Program-made: the position numbers and the translations under genes
The notes under the pieces: generated by a model
Database searches by the model: none
Seen by the model: the letters and a program-made list of their open reading frames with translations, nothing else
What the model was told of the DNA's origin: nothing
In this document: piece after piece, positions 32,585-40,935 of the stretch
Layout: the number at the start of each line of letters is the position of its first letter
How positions within the stretch are numbered: position 1 is the first letter of the stretch
Assembly: GCA_035474375.1 (NCBI GenBank)
Contig: DATINJ010000254.1
Span: forward strand, 1-44,021
Origin: JANNPJ01 sp035474375
GTDB taxonomy: Bacteria > Actinomycetota > Actinomycetes > Actinomycetales > Kineosporiaceae
Reading direction: 5' to 3'
DNA: 44,021 nucleotides

Positions 32585-33874
32585 GTGCCTTCCTCGGCGA
32601 TACCCCGGGCGAACCGTCAGGCTGTACGAGTGGCGACCGACCTGAACGATGTGGACGTGGCGATCGTCGGTGCGGGCGGTGCCGGCCTGAGCTTGGTGAT
32701 CGCTCTGGAACGGGCGGCTCGGCTGTCCCGCCGGCCACCCCCGTCGATTGCCGTCATCGATCCGGTACGGCACCGTCAGTCGGACCGGACCTGGTGTTGG
32801 TGGATGCCCGCAGAGCTGCCGGTCGAGGAGTCGTCACTGGGCGCTCTGGCTCCGCTGCTGTCGCAGTCCTGGTCCCGGATGGAGCTGATCGATCGGGTTG
32901 GCAGCTCCAGAGAGTACGACCTCGGCCAACTGCGGTACGTGATGCTGCGCTCCAGCGACTTCTACGCCGCGGCGGACGCCGCATTGGCGCGGTTGGCGAC
33001 GCTCGGTCCGGTGCAGCGGATCGCGCTTGCGGTGCACGGAGTGGACGACGGTCGGGAGACCGCCGTCGTTCGCGTCGGTTCTACCTCGTTGCGAGCTCGT
33101 TGGGCCTTCGATTCCCGGCCGGCGGACCCCCGACGGCCCGGTTCTACCCGGTTGCTGCAGCACTTCCGCGGCTGGACGGTCCACTTCGACCGGTCGGCGC
33201 TCGACCCTGCGCTCGCCACCCTGATGGACTTCCAGGTGCCGCAGCCCGAGCAGGGCGTCGCCTTCGCCTACTGCCTTCCGTTGGACAGCCGGCGCGCGTT
33301 GGTGGAGTACACCGAATTCAGCCGCGAGCGGTTGCCCTCCGACGACTACGACCGGGCCCTGCGCGGGTATCTGAACCGGCGTTGGGCCGTCGAACCCGGT
33401 CACGGGGTCGAACTGGAGGCGGTGGAGGACGGCGTGATCCCGATGACCGACGCGCCGTTCGCCCGCCGGGTCGGGCACCGGGTGTTCCGGCTGGGGACGG
33501 CCGGAGGTGCTACCCGGCCGTCCACCGGTTACACGTTCGCTGCGATGAATCGGCAGGCTGATGTCATCGCCGGGTTGCTGCTGGCCGGCCGAACGCCGAT
33601 TCCGCCGGCGCCGTACCCGGCCCGGCACCGCTGGATGGATGCCATCCTGCTGCGGGCCCTCGATCGCGGATACGTTCGTGGGCCAGAGTTGTTCACCGGA
33701 CTCTTTGCCGACAATCCGAGCGACCGGGTGGTGCGATTCCTCGACGGGCAGAGCGGGCTGATCGACGATCTGGCTCTGATGCGAACGGCACCAATGCCAC
33801 CGATGGTCCGCGCGACTGTCGAGGACGCCGCAGCCCGAACCACCCAGCGCTGGAGGGCCCTTCGAAACCGGTGA
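32585..33874 (+). CDS. crtY: Lycopene beta-cyclase (CrtY/CrtL type)
   Basis: FAD-dependent cyclase that turns the ends of lycopene into beta-ionone rings. 429 residues. Dinucleotide-binding motif VAIVGAGGAG (25-34), then SDRTWCWW, the family hallmark, followed by LQHFRGWTVHF, LMDFQVPQ, AYCLPL and LVEYTEFSRE, all in the canonical order. RLGTAGGATRPSTGYTF matches the second conserved block near residue 305. No crtE, crtB or crtI in this window, so lycopene must be made from elsewhere. GTG 32585 has GAGGTCAG upstream; later in-frame GTGs near 32624 are possible starts. It shares the region with the VWA copy 2 promoter, whose leader repeats the copy 1 leader. Confidence 0.9.
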   Translation: MPSSAIPRANRQAVRVATDLNDVDVAIVGAGGAGLSLVIALERAARLSRRPPPSIAVIDPVRHRQSDRTWCWWMPAELPVEESSLGALAPLLSQSWSRMELIDRVGSSREYDLGQLRYVMLRSSDFYAAADAALARLATLGPVQRIALAVHGVDDGRETAVVRVGSTSLRARWAFDSRPADPRRPGSTRLLQHFRGWTVHFDRSALDPALATLMDFQVPQPEQGVAFAYCLPLDSRRALVEYTEFSRERLPSDDYDRALRGYLNRRWAVEPGHGVELEAVEDGVIPMTDAPFARRVGHRVFRLGTAGGATRPSTGYTFAAMNRQADVIAGLLLAGRTPIPPAPYPARHRWMDAILLRALDRGYVRGPELFTGLFADNPSDRVVRFLDGQSGLIDDLALMRTAPMPPMVRATVEDAAARTTQRWRALRNR

Positions 33875-33914
33875 TCCGGCTGAGGCCCTGGGTGTTGAGC
33901 AGGCCGGCCGGTGA

Positions 33915-35426
33915 TCAGACGTGGCTGGCCCGCGGTCGCAATAAGGACAGCAAACCGGCGGCCAGAGTGGACCCGGCGACCGCGAGGCAGGCTAGTTCCG
34001 CGGCCTGCCCGGAGGTGACGGCGGAGAGCCCGGCGCCGAGCGGGGAATCCAGGGAACTCAAATACAGGGTACCGAATGTCGCCACCCCCACCACGTTGCC
34101 CAGCTGAATCACGGTGACCAGCACCCCGCTGGCGTCCGCGGCGTCCTCGATCTGAACCGCGCCGAGAGCGGAGGCGAACAGTTGCCCGTAGGCCACCCCC
34201 GCCAGCCCACCCATCAGCAGCAACACCAGGTGGAGCACCGGGGAAAGCCGGTCGCCGGTCGAGACCGCTTGGCCGAAGACGGCATACCCGGCGGCGGTGA
34301 GCGCCAAGGTCGGAAAGCTGAGCCGCGAGTGCGACCAGGCCGGCAATCGACGCCACCAGAGCCCGGCGAGGCCGAACCCGGCAGCCATCGGTGCAAAGGT
34401 CAGGCCGACCCGCAGCGGGCTCTCCCCGAGCCCGGCCTGCAGGTGCAGGGCGAACGCGAACATGAACCCGCCGACCCCGGCCATGATCAGGAAGATCGAG
34501 CTGACCGCTGCGGCCAGGCCGGGTGACCGCAGTACCCGAGTGCGAATCAGCGGGCTGCCACCACGCTCGGCGATCCGGCGCTCCACGACGACGAAACCGA
34601 TCAGCGCCAGCCCGCTGCCGGCCAGCATCACGAAACCCCTGACCGGCCAATGCTGCTGATGGCCCAGGACCAACGGCACGATCAACAGGAACACCGCGGC
34701 CGACAAGATCAAGAGGCCGATGAGATCGAGCCTGCGATGGATCGGAGCGAACCGCGGCAGGGCTCGGGTTCCGGCCAGCAGGAGGACGCCGATCGGGACG
34801 TTGAGCAGGAACACCGGTCGCCAGCCGGTCCCGAAGAGATCGGCGCTGACCAGCACTCCGCCGAGGATTTGGCCGATCACCATGCCGACGGCGACCACTG
34901 CGGTGAAGGCACCAAGCGCCCGGACCCGAGCCGGACCGACGAAGGCGCGCTGGATCATGCTCATCACCTGCGGCACCATCAGCGCCGATCCGACGCCCTG
35001 AAGGATGCGAAATGCGATCAAGGCCTCCACCGTCGGGGCCAGCCCGCAGGCCAGCGAGGCAACCGTGAAGAGGGCGACCCCGGCTTGGAAAACCCGGCCG
35101 AATCCCCAGCGCTCACCCAGCCGGGCTCCGGTAATCAGCAGCACCGCGTAAGAGATCGTGTACCCGGAGATCACTAGCTGCAGTGCGCTCCCACCGGCGT
35201 CGAGGTCGGTCCGAATCGTCGGGGCGGCGACATTCACGATGGCGACATCGAGCAAGGCCATGAACTGGCCGACCAGGACGATCGCGAGCATCAGCCGTGG
35301 CCGCGAGGTGGCGGTGGCGGAGGTTGGACGGGCGGGGGAACGGGGAGCGAGGGTCGAGTTGGACGGTGCGGATGGAGTGGGGACGAGCGGTGCCGGATGG
35401 CCGGAACCTGTCGTTGTCTGCGCCAT
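33915..35426 (-). CDS. MFS drug-efflux transporter (EmrB/QacA, DHA2 type)
   Basis: Proton-driven exporter with 14 predicted helices, 503 residues. The sequence after a 45-residue Pro/Ser/Thr-rich cytoplasmic leader is textbook: LMLAIVLVGQFMALLDVAIVNVAAPTI, then GARLGERWGFGRVF (motif A), RILQGVGSALMVPQ (motif B) and GQILGGVLV (motif C). I chose ATG 35426; the frame stays open to 36146 but that extra part lies on the complement of the regulator gene and does not look like a transporter. Divergent from the XRE regulator, the usual layout for a regulated efflux pump. Substrate unknown. Confidence 0.92.
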   Translation of the reverse strand: MAQTTTGSGHPAPLVPTPSAPSNSTLAPRSPARPTSATATSRPRLMLAIVLVGQFMALLDVAIVNVAAPTIRTDLDAGGSALQLVISGYTISYAVLLITGARLGERWGFGRVFQAGVALFTVASLACGLAPTVEALIAFRILQGVGSALMVPQVMSMIQRAFVGPARVRALGAFTAVVAVGMVIGQILGGVLVSADLFGTGWRPVFLLNVPIGVLLLAGTRALPRFAPIHRRLDLIGLLILSAAVFLLIVPLVLGHQQHWPVRGFVMLAGSGLALIGFVVVERRIAERGGSPLIRTRVLRSPGLAAAVSSIFLIMAGVGGFMFAFALHLQAGLGESPLRVGLTFAPMAAGFGLAGLWWRRLPAWSHSRLSFPTLALTAAGYAVFGQAVSTGDRLSPVLHLVLLLMGGLAGVAYGQLFASALGAVQIEDAADASGVLVTVIQLGNVVGVATFGTLYLSSLDSPLGAGLSAVTSGQAAELACLAVAGSTLAAGLLSLLRPRASHV

Positions 35427-35446
35427 GGTGTTGATCGTGCGCGCCG

Positions 35447-35503
35447 GCGGATACCGGTAGTTAGAGCCTGTGGATACGGGTACTGACAGCACCTGGATAC
35501 CCG
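35447..35503. promoter_or_regulatory. Three GGATAC repeats at 23-bp steps, candidate operator
   Basis: GGATAC starts at 35449, 35472 and 35495, each followed by a C/G pair and a purine-rich tail (CGGTAG, GGGTAC, CCGATT). The 23-base step, about two helical turns, places the sites on one DNA face. They lie between the divergent MFS start (35426) and the XRE start (35505), where an operator is expected. TGTGGATAC in the second copy also resembles a DnaA box, which I regard as chance. Confidence 0.55.
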
Positions 35504-35504
35504 A

Positions 35505-36431
35505 TTGGATCTGAGCGATCCTGGTTTGGTGACCCTGATCAGCAGTCGACTGGAGACCGTCGTCCCGGTGTCGGGCCGATCCTCGAACGGCAGCGTTCGG
35601 CGTTCCGAACTGGCGGCCTTCCTCCGGGCCCGTCGCGCTCGGATCACGCCGGAGGCGGTCGGCCTGCCGCCGGGCCCGCGCCGACGCACCCCTGGCCTGC
35701 GTCGCGAGGAGGTCGCACAGCTCGCCGGTGTCGGAATCACTTGGTACACCTGGCTCGAGCAGGGCCGTCGAATCAACGCCAGCGAGCAGGTGGTGGAGGC
35801 GATCGCCCGGACGCTCAGGCTGGACGCGGACGAGCGTGACTACCTGTTCAGGCTGGCCGAGATCACCCCGACCAGTCGGCCCGCGGTCTCGGTGTTGCCG
35901 GCTGAGATCCAGGTCATCCTGGATGCCCTGGACCCGCTGCCGGCCAACGTCACGGGACCGCTTTTCGGCCTGAAGGCGTGGAATGACGCCTATGCCGCAC
36001 TCTTTCCGTCGATCGTCAGGCGGGGTGCCCGGGCGAATGCGCTGTGGTGCACGTTCACCCTTCCCGCATGTTGCAATCCGGTGGTTAACCGCGATGTGGT
36101 GCAACGGCAATTGGTCGCGATGTTCCGCTCCGAATACGGCAAGCATGTCGGCGAGCCGGAGTGGGAAACATTTCTGGCCGAACTACGGCTGGCGAGCCCT
36201 ACCTTCACCGAGCTCTGGGCCCAGCAACAAGTGGGGGCGCCGATCACGGTGGAGAAGATCTACCGTAATGCGGCGGTCGGTGAGGTCCGGATGATGACGA
36301 CGAATCTCTATGTCCGTGCCGTCCCGGACGTGCGGATCGTCGTTTTCACTCCCAGCGATGACGAGTCACGCCAACGCGTCGCCTGGTTGCGAGCCAACCC
36401 TGATACCCCCGGTTTCGACCATGTCCATTGA
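35505..36431 (+). CDS. XRE-type regulator with MmyB-like ligand domain
   Basis: Helix-turn-helix transcription factor, 308 residues. Residues about 33-115 form the HTH domain, with RARRARITPEAVGLP, RRTPGLRREEVAQLAGV and ITWYTWLEQGRRI as conserved blocks; residues about 130-305 form the MmyB-like (PAS-related) domain, with AWNDAYAALFP and YRNAAVGEVRM. Such proteins often control the gene next to them, here the divergent efflux gene. TTG 35505 lies close to the third GGATAC repeat; a GTG at 35529 would shorten the protein by eight residues. The gene ends in a tandem repeat of its own stop region. Confidence 0.88.
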   Translation: MDLSDPGLVTLISSRLETVVPVSGRSSNGSVRRSELAAFLRARRARITPEAVGLPPGPRRRTPGLRREEVAQLAGVGITWYTWLEQGRRINASEQVVEAIARTLRLDADERDYLFRLAEITPTSRPAVSVLPAEIQVILDALDPLPANVTGPLFGLKAWNDAYAALFPSIVRRGARANALWCTFTLPACCNPVVNRDVVQRQLVAMFRSEYGKHVGEPEWETFLAELRLASPTFTELWAQQQVGAPITVEKIYRNAAVGEVRMMTTNLYVRAVPDVRIVVFTPSDDESRQRVAWLRANPDTPGFDHVH

Positions 36432-36465
36432 GGTCGTCCATTGAAGTCCACTGAAGTCCACTGAA
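36423..36465. repeat. Four copies of GTCCAYTGA at the end of the regulator gene
   Basis: Copies at 36423-36432, 36436-36445, 36446-36455 and 36456-36465. The first includes the TGA of the gene (36429-36431); the next three repeat that TGA beyond the stop. Confidence 0.85.
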
Positions 36466-36510
36466 CCTGACAGGTCCACCGAAACCAGCGCCGTCCCGAT
36501 GATCCAGTGA

Positions 36511-37929
36511 TCAGTCGAGGTAGTCGACGAGTTCGGCGGCGAGGCCGATGTACCCACCGGGGGTGAGATCGATCAGCCGCTGCTGGACCTCGGCCGGCAA
36601 GCCCAGGCCGGTGACGAACTCCCGCATCACCTCGGCGTCCACCTTGCGGCCCCGGGTGAGTTCCTTGAGCCGCTCGTACGGCTGGTCCAGGCCGTGTACT
36701 CGCATCACCGATTGCACGGCTTCGCCGAGAACCTCCCAGGTGGCGTCGAGATCGCGGGCCAGCGCCAGGGGGTCGGCGTCCAGCCCGGCCAGCCCGCGCC
36801 GGGCGTTGTCGATGGCCAGGATGGAGTGGCCGAACGCCGTCCCGATGTTGCGCTGCATCGACGAGTCCGTGAGGTCCCGCTGCATCCGCGAGGTGACCAG
36901 GGTGGAGGCCAGTACGTCCAGCAGCGCGCAACTGACCTCGAGGTTTGCCTCGGCATTCTCGAACCGGATCGGGTTCACCTTGTGCGGCATCGTCGAGGAA
37001 CCGACGCTGCCCTGACCGCGGACCTGGATGAAGTAGCCGAGGGAGATGTACGTCCAGACATCGGTACACAGGTTGTGCAGGACCCGGTTGAACCGGGCCA
37101 CGTCGGAATACAGCTCGGCCTGCCAGTCGTGCGACTCGATCTGCGTGGTCAGCGGGTTCCAGTCGAGCCCGAGGCCCTCGACAAAGCTGCGCGAGATCTG
37201 CGGCCAGTCGGCCTGCGGCGCGCCCACCAGATGCGCGGAGAAAGTGCCGGTCGCGCCGTTGATCTTGCCCAGGTATTCGGCGCCGTCGATCCGCCGCAGT
37301 TGCCTGCCCAGCCGGTGGGCAAGGACGGCGAGTTCCTTGCCGAGCGTCGTCGGAGTGGCCGGCTGGCCGTGCGTGCGGGCCAGCATCGGCAGTGCCCGCA
37401 GCTCCCGGGCCAGGGTCGCGACGTCGTCGGTGAGGGCCTTGGCGGCGGGCGACCAGACCAACCGGACGGCATCGCGCACCATCAGCGCGTAGCTGAGGTT
37501 GTTCACATCCTCGCTGGTACAGAACAGGTGCACGATCTCGTCCAGGTCGGCCAGCGAGGTACCGGCCATCCGCTTCTTCAGGTAGTACTCGACCGCCTTG
37601 ACGTCGTGCAGGGTGACCCGCTCGGTTGCCGCCAGCTCCTCGACCGCGGCGGAATCGAAGTCCCGCGCGATCTGGCGTAGCTGCGTCGTCTCTTCGGTGG
37701 TGAGCCCGCGCAGACCGGGAACCGCTCCGGTTGCCGTCAGGTGGATCAGCCACTCCACTTCGACATGCAACCGTCGCTGGTTCAACGCCGCCTCGGACAG
37801 GTGCGCGGCCAGCGGTGCGACGGTACGCCGGTAGCGCCCGTCCAGCGGTCCGAGCGGGGCGTCGCCGAAGGAAGCGGCCTGATTCTGCTGGTCACGGTCC
37901 TGCCGGTCAGGGGCACTGAGCTGGGTCAC
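36511..37929 (-). CDS. purB: Adenylosuccinate lyase
   Basis: Catalyses two steps of purine synthesis: SAICAR to AICAR and adenylosuccinate to AMP, both releasing fumarate. 472 residues; THGQPATPTTLGKEL (186-200) contains the general-acid region and SSTMPHKVNP (311-320) is the superfamily signature with the catalytic Ser. The N-terminal LGPLDGRYRRT and KKRMAG segments belong to the E. coli PurB subgroup. I chose GTG 37929 (MTQLSAPDRQ); the frame extends to 38172 but that part is not PurB-like and no good Shine-Dalgarno is seen for either. Cytoplasmic, essential for purine prototrophy. Confidence 0.95.
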   Translation of the reverse strand: MTQLSAPDRQDRDQQNQAASFGDAPLGPLDGRYRRTVAPLAAHLSEAALNQRRLHVEVEWLIHLTATGAVPGLRGLTTEETTQLRQIARDFDSAAVEELAATERVTLHDVKAVEYYLKKRMAGTSLADLDEIVHLFCTSEDVNNLSYALMVRDAVRLVWSPAAKALTDDVATLARELRALPMLARTHGQPATPTTLGKELAVLAHRLGRQLRRIDGAEYLGKINGATGTFSAHLVGAPQADWPQISRSFVEGLGLDWNPLTTQIESHDWQAELYSDVARFNRVLHNLCTDVWTYISLGYFIQVRGQGSVGSSTMPHKVNPIRFENAEANLEVSCALLDVLASTLVTSRMQRDLTDSSMQRNIGTAFGHSILAIDNARRGLAGLDADPLALARDLDATWEVLGEAVQSVMRVHGLDQPYERLKELTRGRKVDAEVMREFVTGLGLPAEVQQRLIDLTPGGYIGLAAELVDYLD

Positions 37930-38241
37930 GCCCAAATGGTCCCACGGCCGGCCCCGGCGGGGGATCGCGCCTCCGCAACCCTCGCCGCAGCGACCCACGG
38001 GTGCAGATTCAACCGATTTAGTGACTTTTGGAGTGATCTCCAGCCGATCAGCTGATCTCTGTCCCCACACTGGGAACCAAACGGCGGAAGGCAGAGTTTT
38101 CCTCTCTGAAGCACGACGCAAGCGACCGGCGGTACCAAGCAAGCAAACCAGCGGGCAGTCCGCGGCTACCATCAGCGCGCCAGTTCTGCTGCATCGGCGA
38201 CGACGGCATCAGGCCGTCGTCCGAGACAGGTGGGGGTTCTT
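37930..38241. other. Divergent purB-terD intergenic region
   Basis: 312 bases without a gene. Promoters for both directions must lie here; AT-rich patches at about 38010-38045 and 38085-38115 are the likely places. A perfect 9-bp hairpin lies at 38199-38221. I see no other feature. Confidence 0.5.
38199..38221 (+). promoter_or_regulatory. Hairpin just before the terD ribosome binding site
   Basis: GACGACGGC (38199-38207) pairs with GCCGTCGTC (38213-38221) around ATCAG. It ends six bases before AGGTGGGGG (38228-38236), the Shine-Dalgarno of terD. Could stabilise the message or slow initiation. Confidence 0.4.
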
Positions 38242-38817
38242 ATGGGCGTCAGTCTTACCAAGGGTGGAAATGTCTCGCTGACCAAGTCAGCGCCCGGTCT
38301 GACCGCAGTTGCGGTTGGCCTGGGCTGGGACATCCGTACGACCACGGGTGTGGATTTCGACCTGGACGCCAGCGCCATCATGTGTGGTGTCGACGGAAAG
38401 GTCCTGTCCGACAAGCACTTCGTCTTCTTCAACAACATGAAGAGCGTGGACGGATCGGTCGAGCACCTCGGCGACAACCTCACCGGCGCGGGTGACGGAG
38501 ACGACGAGACCATCAACGTGGGCCTGGCCACCGTGCCGGCCGACGTCGACAAAATCGTGTTCCCGGTCTCCATTTACGAAGGTGGAGCCCGCGCTCAGAG
38601 CTTCGGCCAGGTGCGCAATGCCTTCATCCGAGTGGTCAATCAGGCCGACAATGCCGAGATCGCCCGCTACGACCTCTCGGAGGACGCTTCTACCGAGACC
38701 GCGATGGTTTTCGGTGAACTGTACCGAAATGGTGCGGAGTGGAAGTTCCGCGCGGTCGGTCAGGGTTACGCGTCCGGTCTGAGTGGCATCGCCACCGACT
38801 TCGGCGTCAGCGTCTGA
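38242..38817 (+). CDS. terD: TerD family calcium-binding stress protein
   Basis: 191-residue TerD domain, linked in other bacteria to resistance against tellurite and other stresses. SLTKGGNVSLTK opens the domain, DLDAS (40-44) and GDNLTGAGDGDDE (78-90) are its calcium-binding loops, and VRNAFIRVVN belongs to the second sheet. Cytoplasmic, no signal. It is on its own: a strong terminator follows (38842-38878) and 250 bases separate it from the DUF475 gene. ATG 38242 is chosen over an upstream in-frame start at 38230 because AGGTGGGGG lies five bases before it. Confidence 0.93.
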   Translation: MGVSLTKGGNVSLTKSAPGLTAVAVGLGWDIRTTTGVDFDLDASAIMCGVDGKVLSDKHFVFFNNMKSVDGSVEHLGDNLTGAGDGDDETINVGLATVPADVDKIVFPVSIYEGGARAQSFGQVRNAFIRVVNQADNAEIARYDLSEDASTETAMVFGELYRNGAEWKFRAVGQGYASGLSGIATDFGVSV

Positions 38818-38841
38818 GGTAGGTCAGCAAACAAGATTTGA

Positions 38842-38878
38842 GCAGGCCCGGCCACTCTCTTGAGGGGCCGGGCCTTGC
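38842..38878 (+). terminator. Terminator after terD
   Basis: AGGCCCGGCC (38844-38853) pairs perfectly with GGCCGGGCCT (38866-38875) around a 12-base loop; two further pairs form past a bulged T. No T-run. It separates terD from the operon that follows; no gene lies in 38879-39067. Confidence 0.7.
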
Positions 38879-39067
38879 TCGCTCGATGTCCGATTCGGTG
38901 CGTCGCCGGCGTTTCCGAGGCAGGACGGACGAATTCCCGCAATTACGGCCGGTCTTGTCCTCCGATCAGGGGGGTCACCGGTCCGCAGGGATCAGGGAGG
39001 CAGCGCGGCTTCCGATGACGGGGTGGTATCCGCTCCGGGATTTATGGGCTGCACATGAAAGGGAATC

Positions 39068-40198
39068 GTGATTCTGCGTACGTTCGGCTGGTCGTTCGGC
39101 GTCACTGCCGTCTCGCTGTTGATCGCTTTCATCTATGGAAGCTGGACGGCGCTCGGTCTGTGTCTGATCCTCGGGATACTCGAGGTGTCGCTGTCCTTCG
39201 ACAATGCGGTGGTCAACGCCAAGGTCCTGGAACGGATGAACCCGTTCTGGCAGAAGATGTTCCTTACCGTGGGCATTCTGATCGCCGTGCTCGGAATGCG
39301 GCTGATCCTGCCCTTGCTGATCGTCGGCGTGTCCGCTGACCTCGGCCCGATCGAGGCCGTGCAGCTCGCTCTGGAAAAGGGCGATCAGGACACGCCGGGC
39401 ACCTACGCCTATATCTTGACCGAGGCGCACCCGCAGATCGCCGCATTCGGTGCAATGTTCCTGCTGATGCTCTTCCTGGACTTCATCTTTGAACCGCGAG
39501 ATGTGTACTGGCTGGGGTTCATCGAACGGCCGCTGGCCCAGGTGGGTCGACTCGGCAACGCCTCAGTGATCGTCGCCGGTGTGTCTCTCCTGCTGACCGC
39601 CGAACTGCTGGCCGAAGCCCCGGTAACGGTCCTCGTCGCCGGAATCCTCGGAATGATTACCTACCTGGCGGTAAACGGACTGGGTGGGCTGCTGGAGCAG
39701 ACCGAAGCTCTGGAGGACGTCGTCGGCGTGGAGCCGCTGGCCACCTCCCTCGTCAAGGCTGCCCCGACCGGACCCAGCGAACTGGCCAAGGCCGGCGGCC
39801 GAGCGGCGTTCTTCCTGTTCCTCTATCTCGAGGTGCTGGATAGTTCGTTCTCGTTCGACGGGGTCATCGGGGCGTTCGCGATCACTTCTGACCCGATCAT
39901 CATTGCCCTCGGTCTCGGCCTGATTGGCGCGATGTATGTCCGGTCCATCACGGTATTCTTGGTGCGGAAAGGCACGCTGAACGAATACATCTACCTCGAT
40001 CACGGCGCGCACTGGGCGATCGGCGCGCTCGCAGCCCTCTTGCTGGTGAGCATCGGCGTCCACGTTCCGGAGGCGTTGACCGGTCTGCTCGGCCTGGCCT
40101 TCATCGGTGCCGCTCTGGTCTCCTCGGTCCAGAATCGCAAACGGGTCCAGGCCGAGGAAGATCTCGCTGCGCTCGCGAAAGAACCAGTCACAGCCTGA
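39068..40198 (+). CDS. DUF475/TerC-superfamily integral membrane protein
   Basis: 376 residues with about 9 hydrophobic helices. LGILEVSLSFDNAVVNAKVL near residue 38 and LYLEVLDSSFSFDGVIGAF near 260 are paired motifs with intramembrane Asp residues, the DUF475 version of the TerC fold, thought to move or sense metal ions. Such genes often neighbour TerD genes. GTG 39068 follows AAAGGGAA. First gene of a run with gaps of 28, 19, 22 and 76 bases, so an operon is likely. The ion involved is not known; manganese or calcium are reasonable guesses from TerC relatives. Confidence 0.88.
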   Translation: MILRTFGWSFGVTAVSLLIAFIYGSWTALGLCLILGILEVSLSFDNAVVNAKVLERMNPFWQKMFLTVGILIAVLGMRLILPLLIVGVSADLGPIEAVQLALEKGDQDTPGTYAYILTEAHPQIAAFGAMFLLMLFLDFIFEPRDVYWLGFIERPLAQVGRLGNASVIVAGVSLLLTAELLAEAPVTVLVAGILGMITYLAVNGLGGLLEQTEALEDVVGVEPLATSLVKAAPTGPSELAKAGGRAAFFLFLYLEVLDSSFSFDGVIGAFAITSDPIIIALGLGLIGAMYVRSITVFLVRKGTLNEYIYLDHGAHWAIGALAALLLVSIGVHVPEALTGLLGLAFIGAALVSSVQNRKRVQAEEDLAALAKEPVTA

Positions 40199-40226
40199 AT
40201 TGACTTGACCACTCGGAGGGAAATCA

Positions 40227-40916
40227 ATGGCGATTGACTACACGAAACGCAAACCCGCCGCCGCGCCCACCAGCGCTCCGGTGTCGCTGTCCAAGGTCAC
40301 TCTGACCAAGAGCGCTCCGTCGGTCTCGCTGACCAAACAGGGTTCGGGCAACGGCGTCCTGCGGGTGAACCTGAACTGGACCGCCCGCCCGGCCGCCCCC
40401 GCCGGTGGCGGTTTCCTGAAGCGCATCGCGGCCAATGCCACGCCTGCCACGGATCTCGATCTGGGTTGCCTCTATGAATTCATGGATGGCACCAAAGGTG
40501 TTGTCCAGGCACTCGGAAACGCCTTCACGGCAACCGGTGGATTCTCTCCGAAACCGGTGATCTGGCTGGACGGGGACGACCGATCCGGGGAGGTCAGCGG
40601 CGGCGAGAACTTGCACGTCGATCTCACCCAGAGCAAGAACATCCGTCGCATCCTGGTTTTCGCGCAGATCTATCAGGGTGCCTCGAACTGGGCCGCCGCC
40701 GCGGGTGTCGTCACTCTCTTCCCGGTGGCCGGCCCGCAGGTCGAGATCCAGCTCGATGAACACGACCCGAAGTCGCGGCTCTGTGCCGTGGCCATGTTTG
40801 AGAGCGACAACGGCGAACTCTCGGTTCGCCGCGAGGTGCGTTACATCCAGGGGAGCCAGCGCAACCTGGACGAACAGTACGGCTGGGGCATGCAGTGGGC
40901 CGCTGGTCGCAAATGA
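40227..40916 (+). CDS. TerA-like protein of the TerD superfamily
   Basis: 229-residue cytoplasmic protein. A 50-residue N-terminal extension contains SLSKVTLTKSAPSVSLTK, a doubled form of the TerD opening strand. Then DLDLGCLYEFMDGTKGVVQALGN, PVIWLDGDDRSG and RRILVFAQIYQGASNWAA, and the ending VRREVRYIQGSQ...YGWGMQWAAGRK, match TerA proteins. The calcium loops are partly retained (DLDLG and GDDRSG). AGGGAAAT precedes the ATG by a few bases. It is inside the Ter operon. In other organisms TerA works with TerB, TerC and TerD in a membrane-associated complex; no TerB gene is visible here. Confidence 0.85.
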   Translation: MAIDYTKRKPAAAPTSAPVSLSKVTLTKSAPSVSLTKQGSGNGVLRVNLNWTARPAAPAGGGFLKRIAANATPATDLDLGCLYEFMDGTKGVVQALGNAFTATGGFSPKPVIWLDGDDRSGEVSGGENLHVDLTQSKNIRRILVFAQIYQGASNWAAAAGVVTLFPVAGPQVEIQLDEHDPKSRLCAVAMFESDNGELSVRREVRYIQGSQRNLDEQYGWGMQWAAGRK

Positions 40917-40935
40917 ACCGGAGAGGGAAAATCAC

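Noticed and set aside
35469..35477. DnaA box TGTGGATAC upstream of the XRE gene
   Set aside because: It is part of the 23-bp repeat set, which explains it better as an operator.
35427..36146. N-terminal extension of the MFS protein
   Set aside because: The open frame reaches into the complement of the XRE gene and lacks transporter-like sequence; ATG 35426 is a sensible start.
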